Positions 38,731 to 52,600 of a DNA stretch of 64,000 bases are shown here, piece after piece; position 1 is the stretch's first letter, and each line of letters opens with the position of its first letter. Both the position numbers and the translations under genes were made by a program. A model generated the notes under the pieces. That model worked only from the letters and a program-made list of their open reading frames with translations, was not told where the DNA came from and made no database searches. Source of the DNA: Hymenolepis diminuta (Eukaryota > Platyhelminthes > Cestoda > Cyclophyllidea > Hymenolepididae); NCBI GenBank assembly GCA_900708905.1, contig CAADRB010000092.1, forward strand, positions 23,777-87,776. The letters are read 5' to 3'.

Positions 38731-40665
38731 TTTAGAAATTGTTTTGCAGATTTTATGCATGTTGTCTCAATAGTTTAAACCTTGGAAAACTAGTCGATGT
38801 CAGTTTAGCTATGAGAAAGGAAAAGATATTTGCTTAAGTCGATCACAAGTCGGTTTGATGGACACAATTTACACACGAACAGATAAAGTAGGCCAGTTAC
38901 GCAGTAGAATAATTATCATATTGATACAGTTTAAGTAAAAAAATGCGAACTTAAATCAAATGATAGTTGCTGTAGTTTATCTTACATGATTTTACGAAAT
39001 ACCTTATCGTTATATTAATAGGGACTTAGGTGAATTTGTACAGGATTTCACTGATTTGCCGAAAGAGGCTTGTTGTATTCTGAATGAAATTATTATAATT
39101 GACGAATTATATTTTCATTTTACTTCACTAGTGATGTCAAATATGCTCAAAAATTTGATTACCTACGAATTTATGTCTTTATGACAAATTCCTTTGTAAT
39201 GGGAGTTACAAATGAAGTTTAAAAGTGACATATTTATTTAGAAGGCAGGTACCAAAAGTCCAAGTTTTCAAAAGATAGCAAAAATTAACACGTCCAGACC
39301 GTCTTAACTATTAGTTTGGAGTAAAATGTAAAACAGATACGAAATGAAGGAGGTTATAAGGGAGTGCCAATAATTAAGTTTCTGCATTTTATTTATGAAA
39401 TTAAAGTAAATTCTCATTAAAGTTCTTCATCCACCACTAAGTGGTGGATGATATTACACATTTGAGAGTATTTGAAGAATAAAGTGAAATTTTTACGCAT
39501 GAATAAAATATAAGTCAATAATTAGTCCTTATTGAATGATACTTAGTCAATGGTGGTACGAACCAATTTAGGATTAGTTTTAATTAATCGGAAATGAAGC
39601 ATATGTTATAAGCGCATCGATCGTTAACGTTAGGTATGTATGTATTATTCCAAAATATTGTTGTGCATTAAGTATGGTACAATTTGCAATTAGGACTATT
39701 CACATTAATTCTTCAATTAGCCTTCTCAATTAAGACCGAACTGTTTGCGTTTTGGGCGAGCTTTGTTAAATCACTCGCTTGGCGCAATTATGTTTATTTT
39801 AAAGTGAACGGATATTTTACGTTATTGCCCAATAGTATATAGTCCGTTGTATTCCAAAATCCCTTCCCAAATAACCGGCTGTGATTTCTCCGTCTAATAT
39901 AATAAGTTAGGTTCAAGTAACGTGCAGTAATTTGAAGCTGCCAGAATTGGTTACTGGTTAGGGATTTTTTGGGCCATTTTGCTTGTTATATTCTACTTAT
40001 TTACTATTTAATGCGATGGTGGTGACAGTATATGCTTGTCAGCTCAGATGCCGTTTGTTTGAGACTCATCAATTCGCGTCTGGTGGATAGATTAATCTGG
40101 TCAATTGAGGAGGCACCATGATGTTCTCTCTCTCTGGGATAAGGATCGAAAATGATTTTCAATTAATAGATGGAGTGGATGCGTAGATGTCCTTTGGTAT
40201 TATTATTTTATTTCCGAAATTTGATAAGCTTATGATTCGACGGCTTTGATCTGTTTTTTAAGTAGGTTTATAAGAAGTGAAATTCCTGATGTAATGTTAA
40301 TCGTGGCCACATTAAAACATCATACCCAGTAGTTCACGATAAGAATTAAAAAGCACCGCAGTTTAGCTATCTAAGTACACGTCTTAATCCCTTGAGCGTG
40401 ATGTTAATCTCTCAGTGAGTCGATGTCTTGAATGATTGATGTCCGGCAATTCGCATCAGCATTTCCTCACCGTCGTCGCCAAAGGTTTCTGTGGTTAAGT
40501 TTCGTCTCAGAAATGTCTTGTTTTTACTCCGACAGTGCTTCAAGAAAGTGCCCAGAAAAGATGGAAATGCTACTTTTTTATTTTTGGAGCACTTCGTCAT
40601 TTTCTGTGAATGCTCGAATTTTGTCAGGGTATCTGTATTTCTCTGTTCACATACGAATCTTTCAG
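38731..40665. other. intergenic region between divergent genes, including the uncertain 5' end of HROB
   Basis: AT-rich. It contains a perfect short hairpin at 39427-39451. Overlapping ORFs on both strands at 40412-40690 probably reflect the missing first exon(s) or 5' UTR of HROB. One reading (ATG 40432 to 40628, donor CAGG|GTATCT, 37-nt intron) joins HROB exon 1 in phase but has an unconvincing composition. Confidence 0.45.
39427..39451. repeat. perfect inverted repeat (hairpin), 11-bp stem, 3-nt loop
   Basis: The left arm (39427-39437, TCATCCACCAC) is exactly complementary to the right arm (39441-39451, GTGGTGGATGA) around the loop TAA. It is strikingly GC-rich for its surroundings. It is not next to any supported gene end. 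Confidence 0.8.
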
Positions 40666-43600
40666 ATGGTGTGCTTTAGCTTTTGATAAACTGGATTCAC
40701 TTGACTTTGTTATCCCTCAATATCATTTTCAGATACATCTCAAATCAATGTCTGATCGGAAAACGAAAATGCGTCATATTCATTCTGGTATGTTCTTTCC
40801 TTCATTTTGTTAATATGCAACAGGAGATCCATTTTCACCATTATCGAAAAAGCGAAAAAATATACCCGGTCCTTTGGGTATGCTGTCGAAAAGTGAAGTA
40901 AGTATTGTTTTTAATTTGTGACTTGATGTTTTGAGCCTTATTTGACAAAATCTCTGGATTTCAGTCTAATTTCAAGAATACCTCTAAGCGTAAAAGCACA
41001 GTGGGTTACTATTTATATTCTCACGAAAATTTCTAGACCTCTTCACATGAATTGGCAAATCTGAGTTTTTCTGATTGCGATATGTCCCTAACCCAAGTTG
41101 ATATAGTCTGGGATAGGGTAGTGCGTCTATTCGGTCCAGAATCTTGGAAGATTTTCACTGATTACTCCATTGATAAGATAGTTAAGGTTGGTTGAGGTCA
41201 ATTCTTGATAAGGTGTTCTTAGAGCGCAGAGAAAGCTTTTCCTCGAGGCAAAATCCCGGTTCTCTGTGCTTCCATCGAGAAGATTGACATGGCACTTCCG
41301 ATTGCCAAAGCCATCTTACAAGATGAATCGGGTATGCTATTTTTACTGATTAGTCTGTTAGTAGTAAGGCATGTTTATGTTTTTCCTGTTTTGCCTTTTC
41401 TTTCAGGTAAAATCGGTTGCAGTATTGATAAAGGCGTGATCCATAAGTATAAAAAGTTTTTTATGATCGGCGCTGTACTGGTTCTCAAACAGGTTAGTTT
41501 ATAATTTTTCGCTTAAAATTGAAATTTTTTTTGTTGCATACCGATCTGTTTTTTAGCAAATTCGTTTTTGTAATACTGTGTTATGCACTTTATCATTTTG
41601 CCTGCTAAATCCAATTCTTCATACTTAAATCCCTGCTTCCGAGTATATTTGTGTTATTCTGAACAGTCCAATAGGTAACATTATTCTTAGAAGGCTCTTT
41701 ATATTTTTCTAATCTCTAATAACAAACAAAGTTCACTTTTCGGTTCTTTGAAAATTAATTTTTTCTTTGGTAGTTAAGAATTACCAACGCTCATTTAAGA
41801 AAGAAAATGTGATTCTAGAATCTCTTGAAAGTCTCGCATGATTCAGGTAGTTATAGACGATTCAAATGAGTTAGGTAAACAAGTGATGGGAATTTCTAGC
41901 TTGTATGTTTTCGGGAATGTTTAGGAAATCGAGCGCATAGAGTTAAATATACATATTTCGTAATGCTTAGTCGCTCTTATCATCATAACTGTCACGGGTC
42001 ACCTTTAAATCATAGCGTAGTTATGTACGGTGATTCTAGCCTTGTTTGTTGTTTCAGTGAATCATATCCCCCTTTCTTGTTAAGTTGAGTTTAAAAAAGC
42101 CTTCAATCATATCAACCATCTGAGTTATCTGTCTGACTGGGAAAGTAATTAGCACCATTCATATGAGATGTCGTATTGTGCTTTTTAAATTTTTTCCCCG
42201 CGTGCCTAGGACATATCTCATTACCTTCTGCCTCTTCTCGTTTAATATCTTTATTTCCAGCTTTACGGTAGTGCATTTTTTTCCCTGTTTCATTGTCTCG
42301 TGAGTCAACTAAACTCGAAAACTTGAGCTACTTTTTATGCATTTTTCTCTGCATCACCAGTACATGTTGAGTTTGTTTTTTTTATAGTGAAAATGGCCTT
42401 TTCTGGGATTATTTTCAACATCTGTTTTGCACGTTGTTGGTTAGACGGCATTCGCTAAATGTATACTGACACTAATAAATGAATCGCTGTTGGATTTTCA
42501 CTTTTACGGTTTAATCTTTGAAATTGTAAATTTCCACTAGTCGATCATGTCTTATAGACTAGTGATTGGCGACTTCTTTCTCCATCTTAATGAAAATTCA
42601 CAACAACATAGCTGAGAAGTTTAACTTGAATGGGAACAAGTCAAGTTACTTGGTTGAATTATCTCTTAATAATGTAAAACATCGTTTTACTCATTCACAA
42701 TTTCCATGTCTCCGCTTTTAACCCGTAGCTCGTACTCTTTCCGACCAAGAAGGCAATGGTAGTTTCTCAAAATAAAATTAGCTTTCCCCCTTTTGTCACT
42801 AGGATCTCTTTCAGAAGCATCATTATTCAATACTGTAATCGGACACGTTCAGCTGCAGCTGTCTTGTCCATTATTTTGCTTATGAAGATGCTTATAGTGA
42901 ATTTCGCTCATGCGTTAAGCTACAATCTCATCGCTTAAACTAATTTTCCTTATGATAAGTGGTTATTAACTTCGTGAACTTCATCATTAAGCTTAATGCA
43001 TAACATTCCCCTTCCATCGAATGGTTGTCAGTGACTCATTCACTGACTTAGATAAACAGGGGTGATGGTGATTATTCATAATCTGTTAATTGAAGAGATG
43101 AATACGTGCTCCTGTACCCATTTCTATGTGCTCGCGAGAGTGGTTCGTCGGTATCGTCTGTTCCAATACTCCTTCTACGAAGAGGACCATTTTGCAACCT
43201 CGTCTGTTTTTGTTTCGGTGTCTGCCTCTCTGTAGCAACTTTACTTTTCTATATTAATCCCGAGAGTGGGCTCTTCCATGAAGGGAATTTGCTTTTACTA
43301 AGCTAAGATTTTATTCTAATGGTAGTGCTCTTTGTTTTCCAATTGACATTTTTTCCAGACCTGTACTAGGTAGTTTCTTTTTTTGTAATATTAGAATTGT
43401 TTTTTTTTTGGTAAGGGATATCTGCTTATTTTGTACTCAAGTTTGATTTGTTTACTGATTTGATCTTGGAAACTGCCTTTACGGCTTATTTGTTGTTTGG
43501 CTGCAATAATAGAGGGTTTATTTGAAACTTTATAACGAATTCATTTCGTTATCGGGTTATGGGAAGGATTGTGTTGAGGCTTTTATGATATTGTGAATGC

Positions 43601-46600
43601 ATTTCCTCCTGTTCTGACCGTGCACCCGCATATCAATTATTGATTTGCACTCCTCATGTTTAGACATTAAGAACAGTTTTCATCACTTCCCTTGACGGTA
43701 AAGTTTATTTAACTCTGTTTTGATCGTCGCACACTCAGTGTATTCTCTTGTTCCCTACTATCTCACATTTAATAACTCATTTCTTCATCGCAGTTCTTCC
43801 TTCTTCTATACGATCGTGATACACCTGTCTAAAATCAGGATTCCATCTAATTCAAGCCTTAAAACCATAGGAGTGTTGCATGGAATGGTCTCTCATTTTT
43901 GATAATGAACAATGCTATTTGGTTTTATTTATATATTAGTGTTGAATGATAATGTATACCAACTTTTGAATATTTACGTAAAACAGTTGCTAACGATCGA
44001 TGTGTTCATTTCTTTCCTCTTTTAGTACGTGGGCTCAATATACTTCCTCATGAGGAAATTTGGTTTTTTTGTTCTTCTATTTCATCTTTCTAGGGAGGGC
44101 TTAGGTGTTTTGATATCATTAGAATTATGAAAAAGTATATAGAGGGAGAGGAATCCTTTTTTTTAGAATTCGAATTTGTAGGTAGGACTACGTATCTGAA
44201 ATAAGTACAAGTCTATACTGTCTAATTACAGATATGTTAGAAGAAATACGCTGCTAATCCAGTAAGTTTATTTCTACCTTGTTTTTCATGATAGAATTTA
44301 AAACATTTTGAAGTGAAAATGTTAAGTTGAATTTGTCGATATATCTAAATGACAACGGTTAGATTCGAATTAAGTTTGATATTAATAGGGAATTTTCCTA
44401 TAGACCTTTTACATTAATGTCCTTTACCCTTTTTCTGTGGTATTTCGGTATGTAAAATATCCTAATCAAAAGAATGATTTAAGATAACTATTGCGTTTAA
44501 TTCGCTTGTCTCCTAGATCTTGAGTCGCGCACTTTTACTCAAAGCAAAATCTCTTTTCATTTGTGCTACTCTGTAATTAACTGGACGCTTTTTGTTTTCC
44601 TCTCATTTTTATGTGAATGATAATAAGGTTGGGAGACGGCGTTGTGGCAAGGGAATAGGGCTTAAAATGTGTGCTAGCCTGCTTATATATTTTCGTGGAA
44701 AACCTCTTCTATAACTTGTTATTATTGAGGTTATTGTTGTGATATATATGCCCTTGAGCCAACAAAACGTTATTTTTAATTTTTGTTATTCAGAGCCTAT
44801 GAATTCAGAGTTTTAGGTCTGAAATAATCGTTAAACTTCAAACTTGAATGTTTATATGCATACAAGTTTTTTCTATAATAATTATTCTAACGAGATTAGC
44901 ATTGTCTGACGGTTTTCATTTATTTGAACTTAAAAATCCCAGAAATACGCTTGAAAAAATTGTATTGGCATTTCTCAACTCCCATACATTATTATATTTC
45001 TGCTTGAAACATTTGATCTTATACTTTGGCATGATTCTACCTCTGTTTAGTGGTTGTATTTTGGACTTATAATAACTGAGTGGTAGGTAGGTTCTTATGG
45101 CGTTTTTATTTAAAAATCGGTGAAAATAAAATCATTGAGGGTCAGCTAGTCGCCATGTCTCAAATCCATTAATTGATTTTGACTTCTTGTTGCTAATAAT
45201 TGAATGCATTTTATTTCTTTCCACTAAAGTATGAACTTTTTTTAAAATATCGAACCTTATCAGATAAGTCTCTTCAGTCTGAACCACAAAACCTTCTACT
45301 TGAATATAACCACCTCAAATGTTATCCGGGTCTTTCTGGATGAGGCTGCCCTCGATTCGAGGTTGTTGGCTAGTACTCGAATCTTAGAAGATGTCACCGT
45401 GTGTGGACCCAACTCTCCTCTCGCTCATCCACCCCTTTCGTTGGAAGAGCTGAAAAACCTTGTCGCAGAATGTTCCACTCCTCCTTCACCTCCTCTTGCT
45501 CCATCTTCTCCCATTTATGGGTAAGCTTTTATTTTTACTAGTAGAATGTTATATAGTACTTCAATATCGAAAGCAACATGAACTGGAGGGCCTTGAAGCA
45601 TTGTAAAAAGGCAAGTATATGTTTTATGCACTCGAAATAGCCCAAATGGAACGCAAACCAGTCTTATACAGAATGTTCTCACGTATACTATAGAAAAGGG
45701 GATTCGGAAACGCAGTATCCATATTATTATTTTTACTTTTATTATTGGCGGTGGTAGTGATATAAAAAAGTTTGAAAGATAGTCAAGGTTAAATTTGATG
45801 CGTTTGTAATATATGTATCTACGAGCTCAAGTCCATTTTGGAAAGCGTTTTCAAATACTCATCGCAGGTGGAGTGATAGCATCATGTGGTCTCCCCATTG
45901 AGAAAATCGTATTCTCTTACCTCTGTAATAGACAGACGTAACCGTTGCGTTTGGCCATTCCACTCACTGGATGTACATATAATTCTCACTCATCATAATA
46001 TTCACGAGAAGTAAGGAAGGAAATATATTAACACGAAAGTCAACATTAATTCATTATTGCACTATACCACAGTGCTCGACGGATGGGAGACATCCTCAAA
46101 CCTCTCTAAAGTAAAATATTTCCTCCCATCCATATCGACTGGCATTGGCGGTTGGTCATTATAGCTACGGACCTCTGGTTTGACAGACCCGTGTATGTTT
46201 AGTTAATTAAAATAAGAGGCAACTGGACGAGGTCGAGTCCAGAGTAATCAGTGCTTAAATAATCATGATGGAGAGGGTATAACGTACTGGTAGAGAAAAA
46301 ACATTAAATTGTGTATTGCGTGATACTTTCTGATTATGTTGTTTTCATTGATTTGAGATGCTCAATTGTGAGAGTTGATTATTTTAATTGCCTAAAAAAG
46401 ACCACTTTTATCATAGAAATAGTCGACGCCTTACAGGAATCTTTATAAACTAAATGGTCATGTATTCTCATTGTTATCTTTCCTCCATTCCGGAAAAGAA
46501 CAAATAGTGGATGGGTTTCTTAACTTCTTCCTTCTCTTTTCTATTTTTTTTTTTCTATTTAACTCAAGGTCAACTGAATTCGAACTTGCTACTACTATAA

Positions 46601-49600
46601 AATTCAATCAGGGGAAAGTGCTTAAAGCTGTAAAAATAATCCAATAGTAAAGATAAGAGGTTGGGCAGAAGTCCAGCATTAAGTCACGCATCACATGATT
46701 TTCACTTCATCTAAATCTTAGATTTATCTTATCGTTCAATAAACTACCCTGTGTTCTAATGTTTGCCCTCTAGATTTCTTAGTGGTAATTTATATCCGCT
46801 ATATACATATCATTTTAATATGTCATTTTAATAAGCACAGTCATATCTCCATCTAGACTGATCAAGACCACTTAATTAAACGCTATTTTGACTTTCTATC
46901 TATCTGTCTATTTCCGTTCACCTTTCCTTTCTTTCTCTTTTTAAACTAACGGATATATGCCGTTTTTTATCTTAATATAAGCACACGATTTTTACTCTTT
47001 TTTTCCTCTGTTAGGGGAGCAAGATCCGAGGTCACCAATTTAGGATTTAAGGCTAATAGCTATTGTTGTGCTGACAGGCGAGTGCTCACGGAGTCACCAA
47101 ATCGTAGGAACTAATGAACCAGAACCATATCGTCGTCTCCAACAGAATAAACGACGATGAGGAGTATAGAAGGAGAGACGTGAAGGCGAAAAGAGATGAA
47201 AGGGAAGCTTACAAGCAGATAAATGATAAGCGTGCGTGTTTGTATGGGTGGAGATACAGATGCAGTTTATGCGAATCACTTGGGCAGGGACGCGTGTGAG
47301 GTCTGAGTGCAGATGTACTTTTAAATGAAACAAGGTCGTTATTAAAAAAGGAAATCGATACTTGTCTAGACATGATAGAGGTTTTAGTCATAGGGGCATA
47401 AAGACATCACTTCGGCTTCGTAGACGAAAAACCAAAGTATTTTCATAGAGAATGTGATAAAAGTAATTTTCGTAAACATAGAGTCATCCTTCATCTCTTT
47501 TAGTCATCCATTGCTGTTTAAATTTATACCATTGTCGGAGTCAGTTCTGTCAAATAAGCCTGGCCAGTATTATTTATTTGAAATGTTTTGAACGGGCATT
47601 TGAGTATCAGATTAATTTTGATGTATACTAAATTGCTCGGTTTACTTTCCATTCTCATTAAAGTTATTTCAGAATAATTTAGTATTATTTATATTAGCTT
47701 TCTTTTATGTTGTAGCATTCAATTAAATCTTATTGTGCGTCCTCTATAGTTATTTAATCTATACTTTATGAAACAGGATAAATTCATCAGTCTATTCATT
47801 CTAACGAAGGCTGACTGAGTTGGGCAGTCATCAGGAGAAAAAAATGTTGCAATTTCGTCACTGTTCCGTTTCCTGATAGACGAGTCGTACTAAAAAAGCA
47901 ACGGTTTTGAGATTCTGTATCAATAACCAAGTCCTTTGTGCGTTGTCAGAGAGTTTTTTCCCTTTTCTAGCAGGGGTTCCTATTGAGTCTCGCTAAAAAT
48001 ATTTGTAACTCTAGGGTCATATATCCGCTGTTTTCCTTTTGAAGACCATTTACAATAAAAATTTAATTTTAATCTTGAATTTTAGCATATTTTAGCTCAC
48101 AATGTATTTCCTTTAGAGTGGAGATCCTTTGGTTTCTTCTTGTAAACTGTTTCATGCATCCAGTAAGAGTCAAATTATTTGCTGTCTATCCGTTTCTCCG
48201 CTCTTGAAAGCTTATCAATTTGCTTCCTAAAAAAACCATCTAAGGAGGTTTGTAAACTCAGTGGGAGTCGACGCGCCAAATTTCACGGTGAGACAGCTAA
48301 CTCAACTTCTTACCAGCCAATTGTAAGGGTATATGACTGATATTCTAAAACGGATCATCTTACAACACTAGGACTTACACCCCTTACAATATTAAGGAGT
48401 CTCTACATGGCTATAAAACAATATCGTGCTTTTTTCAAATCAGAAGTCCAAGTATATTAGATAATCGCAAGAAGATGAGAGGAAATAAAAGAGCAGTGAA
48501 GTAGCAGCGGGAATTAATAATTGAAAGAGCGTGAAACCAGTAACTCCATAAGCGTAAAACTTAGTATGTTTGGAGGAAGTAGATTGATGGAGTCATTAGC
48601 GGGACAAAGGTATGTGCAACTCACTAATTGATATCTAGTTATGCTTTTAACACAGGGATAGTAGTGTACTGGAAATAAATATGGGCACTATGTATAAATA
48701 TTTTCTTACAATACTAGTTTGTTTGTAGCTAGTATACACACAGACTACGCATTAAAATTCATTAATTTCCCCTTATTTTAACAATGGATGTTATTTTCAA
48801 TTTTGACTTTCAAATATCTTAGAGGTTGGAGGATCAGGAAATTTGACACTGTTTCTTTTAAAGGCGAAAGAAAGATTCTTAAACGCGCTAATTAATTTTT
48901 CTCAATTTAAGTAAAATAGTTCATTTATATCTGTATCCTCTCATTGTCTTTATGCTTTAACGTTCTAATCAAACCATTAGATATATATTTGGGAAAAGTG
49001 TACACTTTAGAAGTTGCTGCATGAATTAAATAGGATGTCCGTAATTACGAAGATTGTCATTGTAAGAAGTACCATCATGTATTTGTCAGCATTTTTACTT
49101 TGTGATTCACACATTTTTGCCTTGTCTTTAACCTAAAACCTTTAGATGATAATAGTTCTGTGATGTACCGATCATTCCTTTGCCTTTCTTTAACGCCCAA
49201 TCGGACCACCAAATGTCAAGATTGTGACTCCCATTTCCTGTTTACCTTTTTCTTCCCTGGACTTCCCGTCAACAGCAAAATTGATTCTATAGAAATTGAA
49301 GATTAGTAAATGCGCATTTGAGCGATTCACTACCAACATGCTATGGTTACACGTAATCTTGCGGTTAGCAAATACGGTCGTTCATTCTCTCTCACTCGTA
49401 ACTTTGAATGAATGATGGATGGGTTGAATTCCTTAACTCCTCTCTAATCCTAAAATGATTTTTTTAATCTTGTATACTTGTGGCCTTAATTTCTTTGTGA
49501 AAATTATATTGGAATAAAAACTTAATTCGCCTTCCTTGACCATCTACTCCTCTGAATTAATAGATGTTTATTTTAATTACCTGCGATTACGAGATCGATG

Positions 49601-52600
49601 CTGTTAGTTCACATATAGAGATACGCATAGTCAACACAGTGCTTAAATATGGCCAATCAGAGGAGTGTTAACATAAGAGTTTCTTTTACAAGTGGCTCCA
49701 CTATGCCTTCTATCTGTCTTTGTCACGTGTTATATTATTAATATTCCACTTATGAGATTAGAGAGTTTTAAGATGGTTAACTTGTAAATCTAACACAAAC
49801 TTGTCACAAAATTCCACTTTTTCTGTCATTTTAATGCTCTGTCCTACCACTTGCACCCTGACTAGTAGTTTATCCACTTCTCTCGTTTGAAGGGATTGAG
49901 ATACATACTCCTTCTCATGATTACCTAACACGTTGCAGACGTATGCACAAATGTGTCGTAAGTGAGGCCCACCATCCACATCGAATTAAAAGGCCTTTTC
50001 ACGTATTCTTCCCTAGTCCGTTTGTTTCGTACCTAGCTGCCTAGTAATTTTATATTCTAACATAGTCACAGATTATCTCTTTTAAAATAATTTGAGCTCC
50101 CGGGGATACTGTAATTTAGGTACGTTTGGCTGGTATCAAGTCTGTTCTTTCTAAAATTGTCATAGTGAGTGGGTTCATTACTGTATATCTGTGCGCCGCC
50201 TCAAGGTCACAGGCGTGACACTCAGGTCACAAAAATTCTACGTGCATCAATGACTTTTTCGTTAATTTTGAAGTGGTCTGATTATACTGCTTTCTTTGAA
50301 TAAAACTTTTATGAACGTCAAATGTCGTTGATTGTCCTTCTTTTTCTTACTATGATATTGCCTATACTCTTAATAAACGTAGAGTCGTTTATGTTCAAAG
50401 AGTAGATGCCGTCTTCCTTTAATTTAGCATACAGATGGTTATTAAAATATTCAATTCTTTTTTTTTTGGGAATATGTGCAATTCAGGGGCAATATATCTC
50501 GGTCCCATTATCGAAGTCAACTGATTTGTGTTTAGAGATGAAGTATATCACATATACAGATAGTCGACTGGAACGTTTACCACAGAGCGAATCTGAGCCA
50601 CTAGAAAGAATAAACACTTTCTCTTGAGCTAGGGAATTTTTAATTGGCTGTATGCACCGTTAACGTCATTCTCTGAAAAGAAGGTGACAAGGGGGAGGTC
50701 TCATCTCTCTTGTCTCGGAGATAATGATTAATGTACTGAGTTGTATAAACAAAAGAAAATTGTCTGTATTAGAAACTCAGCTTATTCAGGCACAGCAATA
50801 ATTATAAGTTACTAACTTCCAATTTGACCAACCACCGTAGAAGTCATAGTCAATCTTGTGATACATTCTTACAGTACAATAGAAGGTTGGGAAAATTAGT
50901 GTAAACTCCTCAGAATATTTTGCCCCACAGCAGGTATAAAAATCTTTATCATTACCTAAATGTTCTCCAACTTTTGATATTTCTTCATTCTGATCTAATT
51001 TGTCCATTCGAACGTTTTTAACCCTCATTTTGTTTTTAGTCGTTTTCCACTCGGCACAAACGCCTTTAATTTTATTTTTTTCACTAGCTTCACCTAGAAG
51101 TCAAATTTAATCATCTCTAAGCTTTATTTGTAATCCCATTTGGAACCAGCATTTTTGTTGAGGAATTTTGTCTCTAATACTCATGTTGACTAGAGAATGT
51201 TTTTATCTTTTCCCATTTTTGTACAAATATTATCTCAGGAGGTCTGAGATTATGCCACTAGTCCAATCAAATCAATTTAATTTGGGATAGCCTATGTCAC
51301 TGCCGTTGCAAACTAAGCTTTTGATTAATTATTGGCACATAATACCGTTTGTCATAATAACTTACCATGTTTTTCGACAGCCAAAATGATTTTCTTTTCT
51401 TTATCTTGATCGTGTGAACACTTATTTTACTTCTTCTGTGTCATAAACACTTGCTCTATGATGAGATGAAGTCAGTTTCTCAGGCTTCAATGAAATTTTC
51501 TGATTTGCTCTCAGTTGTTGCAATAGCGCCATTATCCTCATTGCATTACCTTAAATACATTCATATTTTTATTGTCAAATTTATTTCCGTTTACAAATAT
51601 ATTTAATTATTTGGCAAACAAATTCGCGTTTTCATTGTGGTAGATCGTGATTCATCCCCCGGCATTTTTAAGAGATTTAGGAACTTTTCCAGAAATGAAT
51701 AACTATTCCGTAAAGTAAATGAAACAAATTAAGGCAAGTCCTACTTTAGGATGTTCATTTGGAACTATTCAAATTAGACTATTGGTGAAGTGCCTATAGG
51801 CAGTTATCTGGAGTAGAAGAGTAAACACTTTGGAGTCTCGTTACAGAGTTGACTTGATTTTGCCACGTACCAATGAGTCCCCATTTCGTTATCTCCGGGT
51901 TAACCCCTTGAACATTAATACTGCGCCACTTGTGCTTAGGCGAATTTAAACCAATTAAATTTACGGTGGATTCCTACTTGGCCATTTCATCACGTTAGTG
52001 GTCTTGATACGATCTATGAAATTTGAGAGTATTTGTAATTTAATTGATTTTCCTTTACAGATCCATCTATCCTCTAAAATCTTCCACAGTTGCTCTACAA
52101 TCTTCTGTAAAATCCCTCAATACCGCTACTCCAAAACAACCAAAACGCCCTCCATCTCGACACAATGCTTCAACAAATAGTCCGCCAGTTCAAGCGTAAG
52201 TGTGGTAATGCCTATGAGGCTTATTTTGTGATATCGGAAGATTCGTAAATATGGGCAATGTGGATAAAATGAATGGCATTTCTGAACCGAAATCTAAAAT
52301 TAAAACGTTCAAGCCCAAGAACCGCATTCTTTCTACATCCTACATTATAATTTGAGTTAGCCCCAGCCGTGTGATGTACTGAAGAATTTTTTTCCGGTAT
52401 CACTACTTATATTCATTTTCTGTAATGGTCGGATTTTCGCTTCATAATATTATTGTCTAGTATTGCTACTTGGACATATTTTATATTCGGCAAATCACTT
52501 ATTTACGAACCTTGTCCATTTATCGCCAGGTATCAGATTACAAACCAACCTGTTGCAGTCAGTTATCCATTTCACTAGCTTTTGTATTCTTCAGTCCTGA

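Noticed and set aside
40412..40600. 62-codon minus-strand ORF near the HROB 5' end
   Set aside because: No splice context or domain, and it overlaps plus-strand sequence that is probably HROB 5' exon or UTR.
45277..45340. Alternative acceptor (CTTCAG|TCTG) for HROB exon 7
   Set aside because: In the required phase it reaches a stop within 22 codons. The acceptor at 45263/45264 keeps the conserved LKQ-I...F-S...YLNIT order.
47094..47391. Minus-strand ORFs opposite the charged ORF in HROB intron 7
   Set aside because: His/Thr/Arg-rich antisense readings without domain or splice support.
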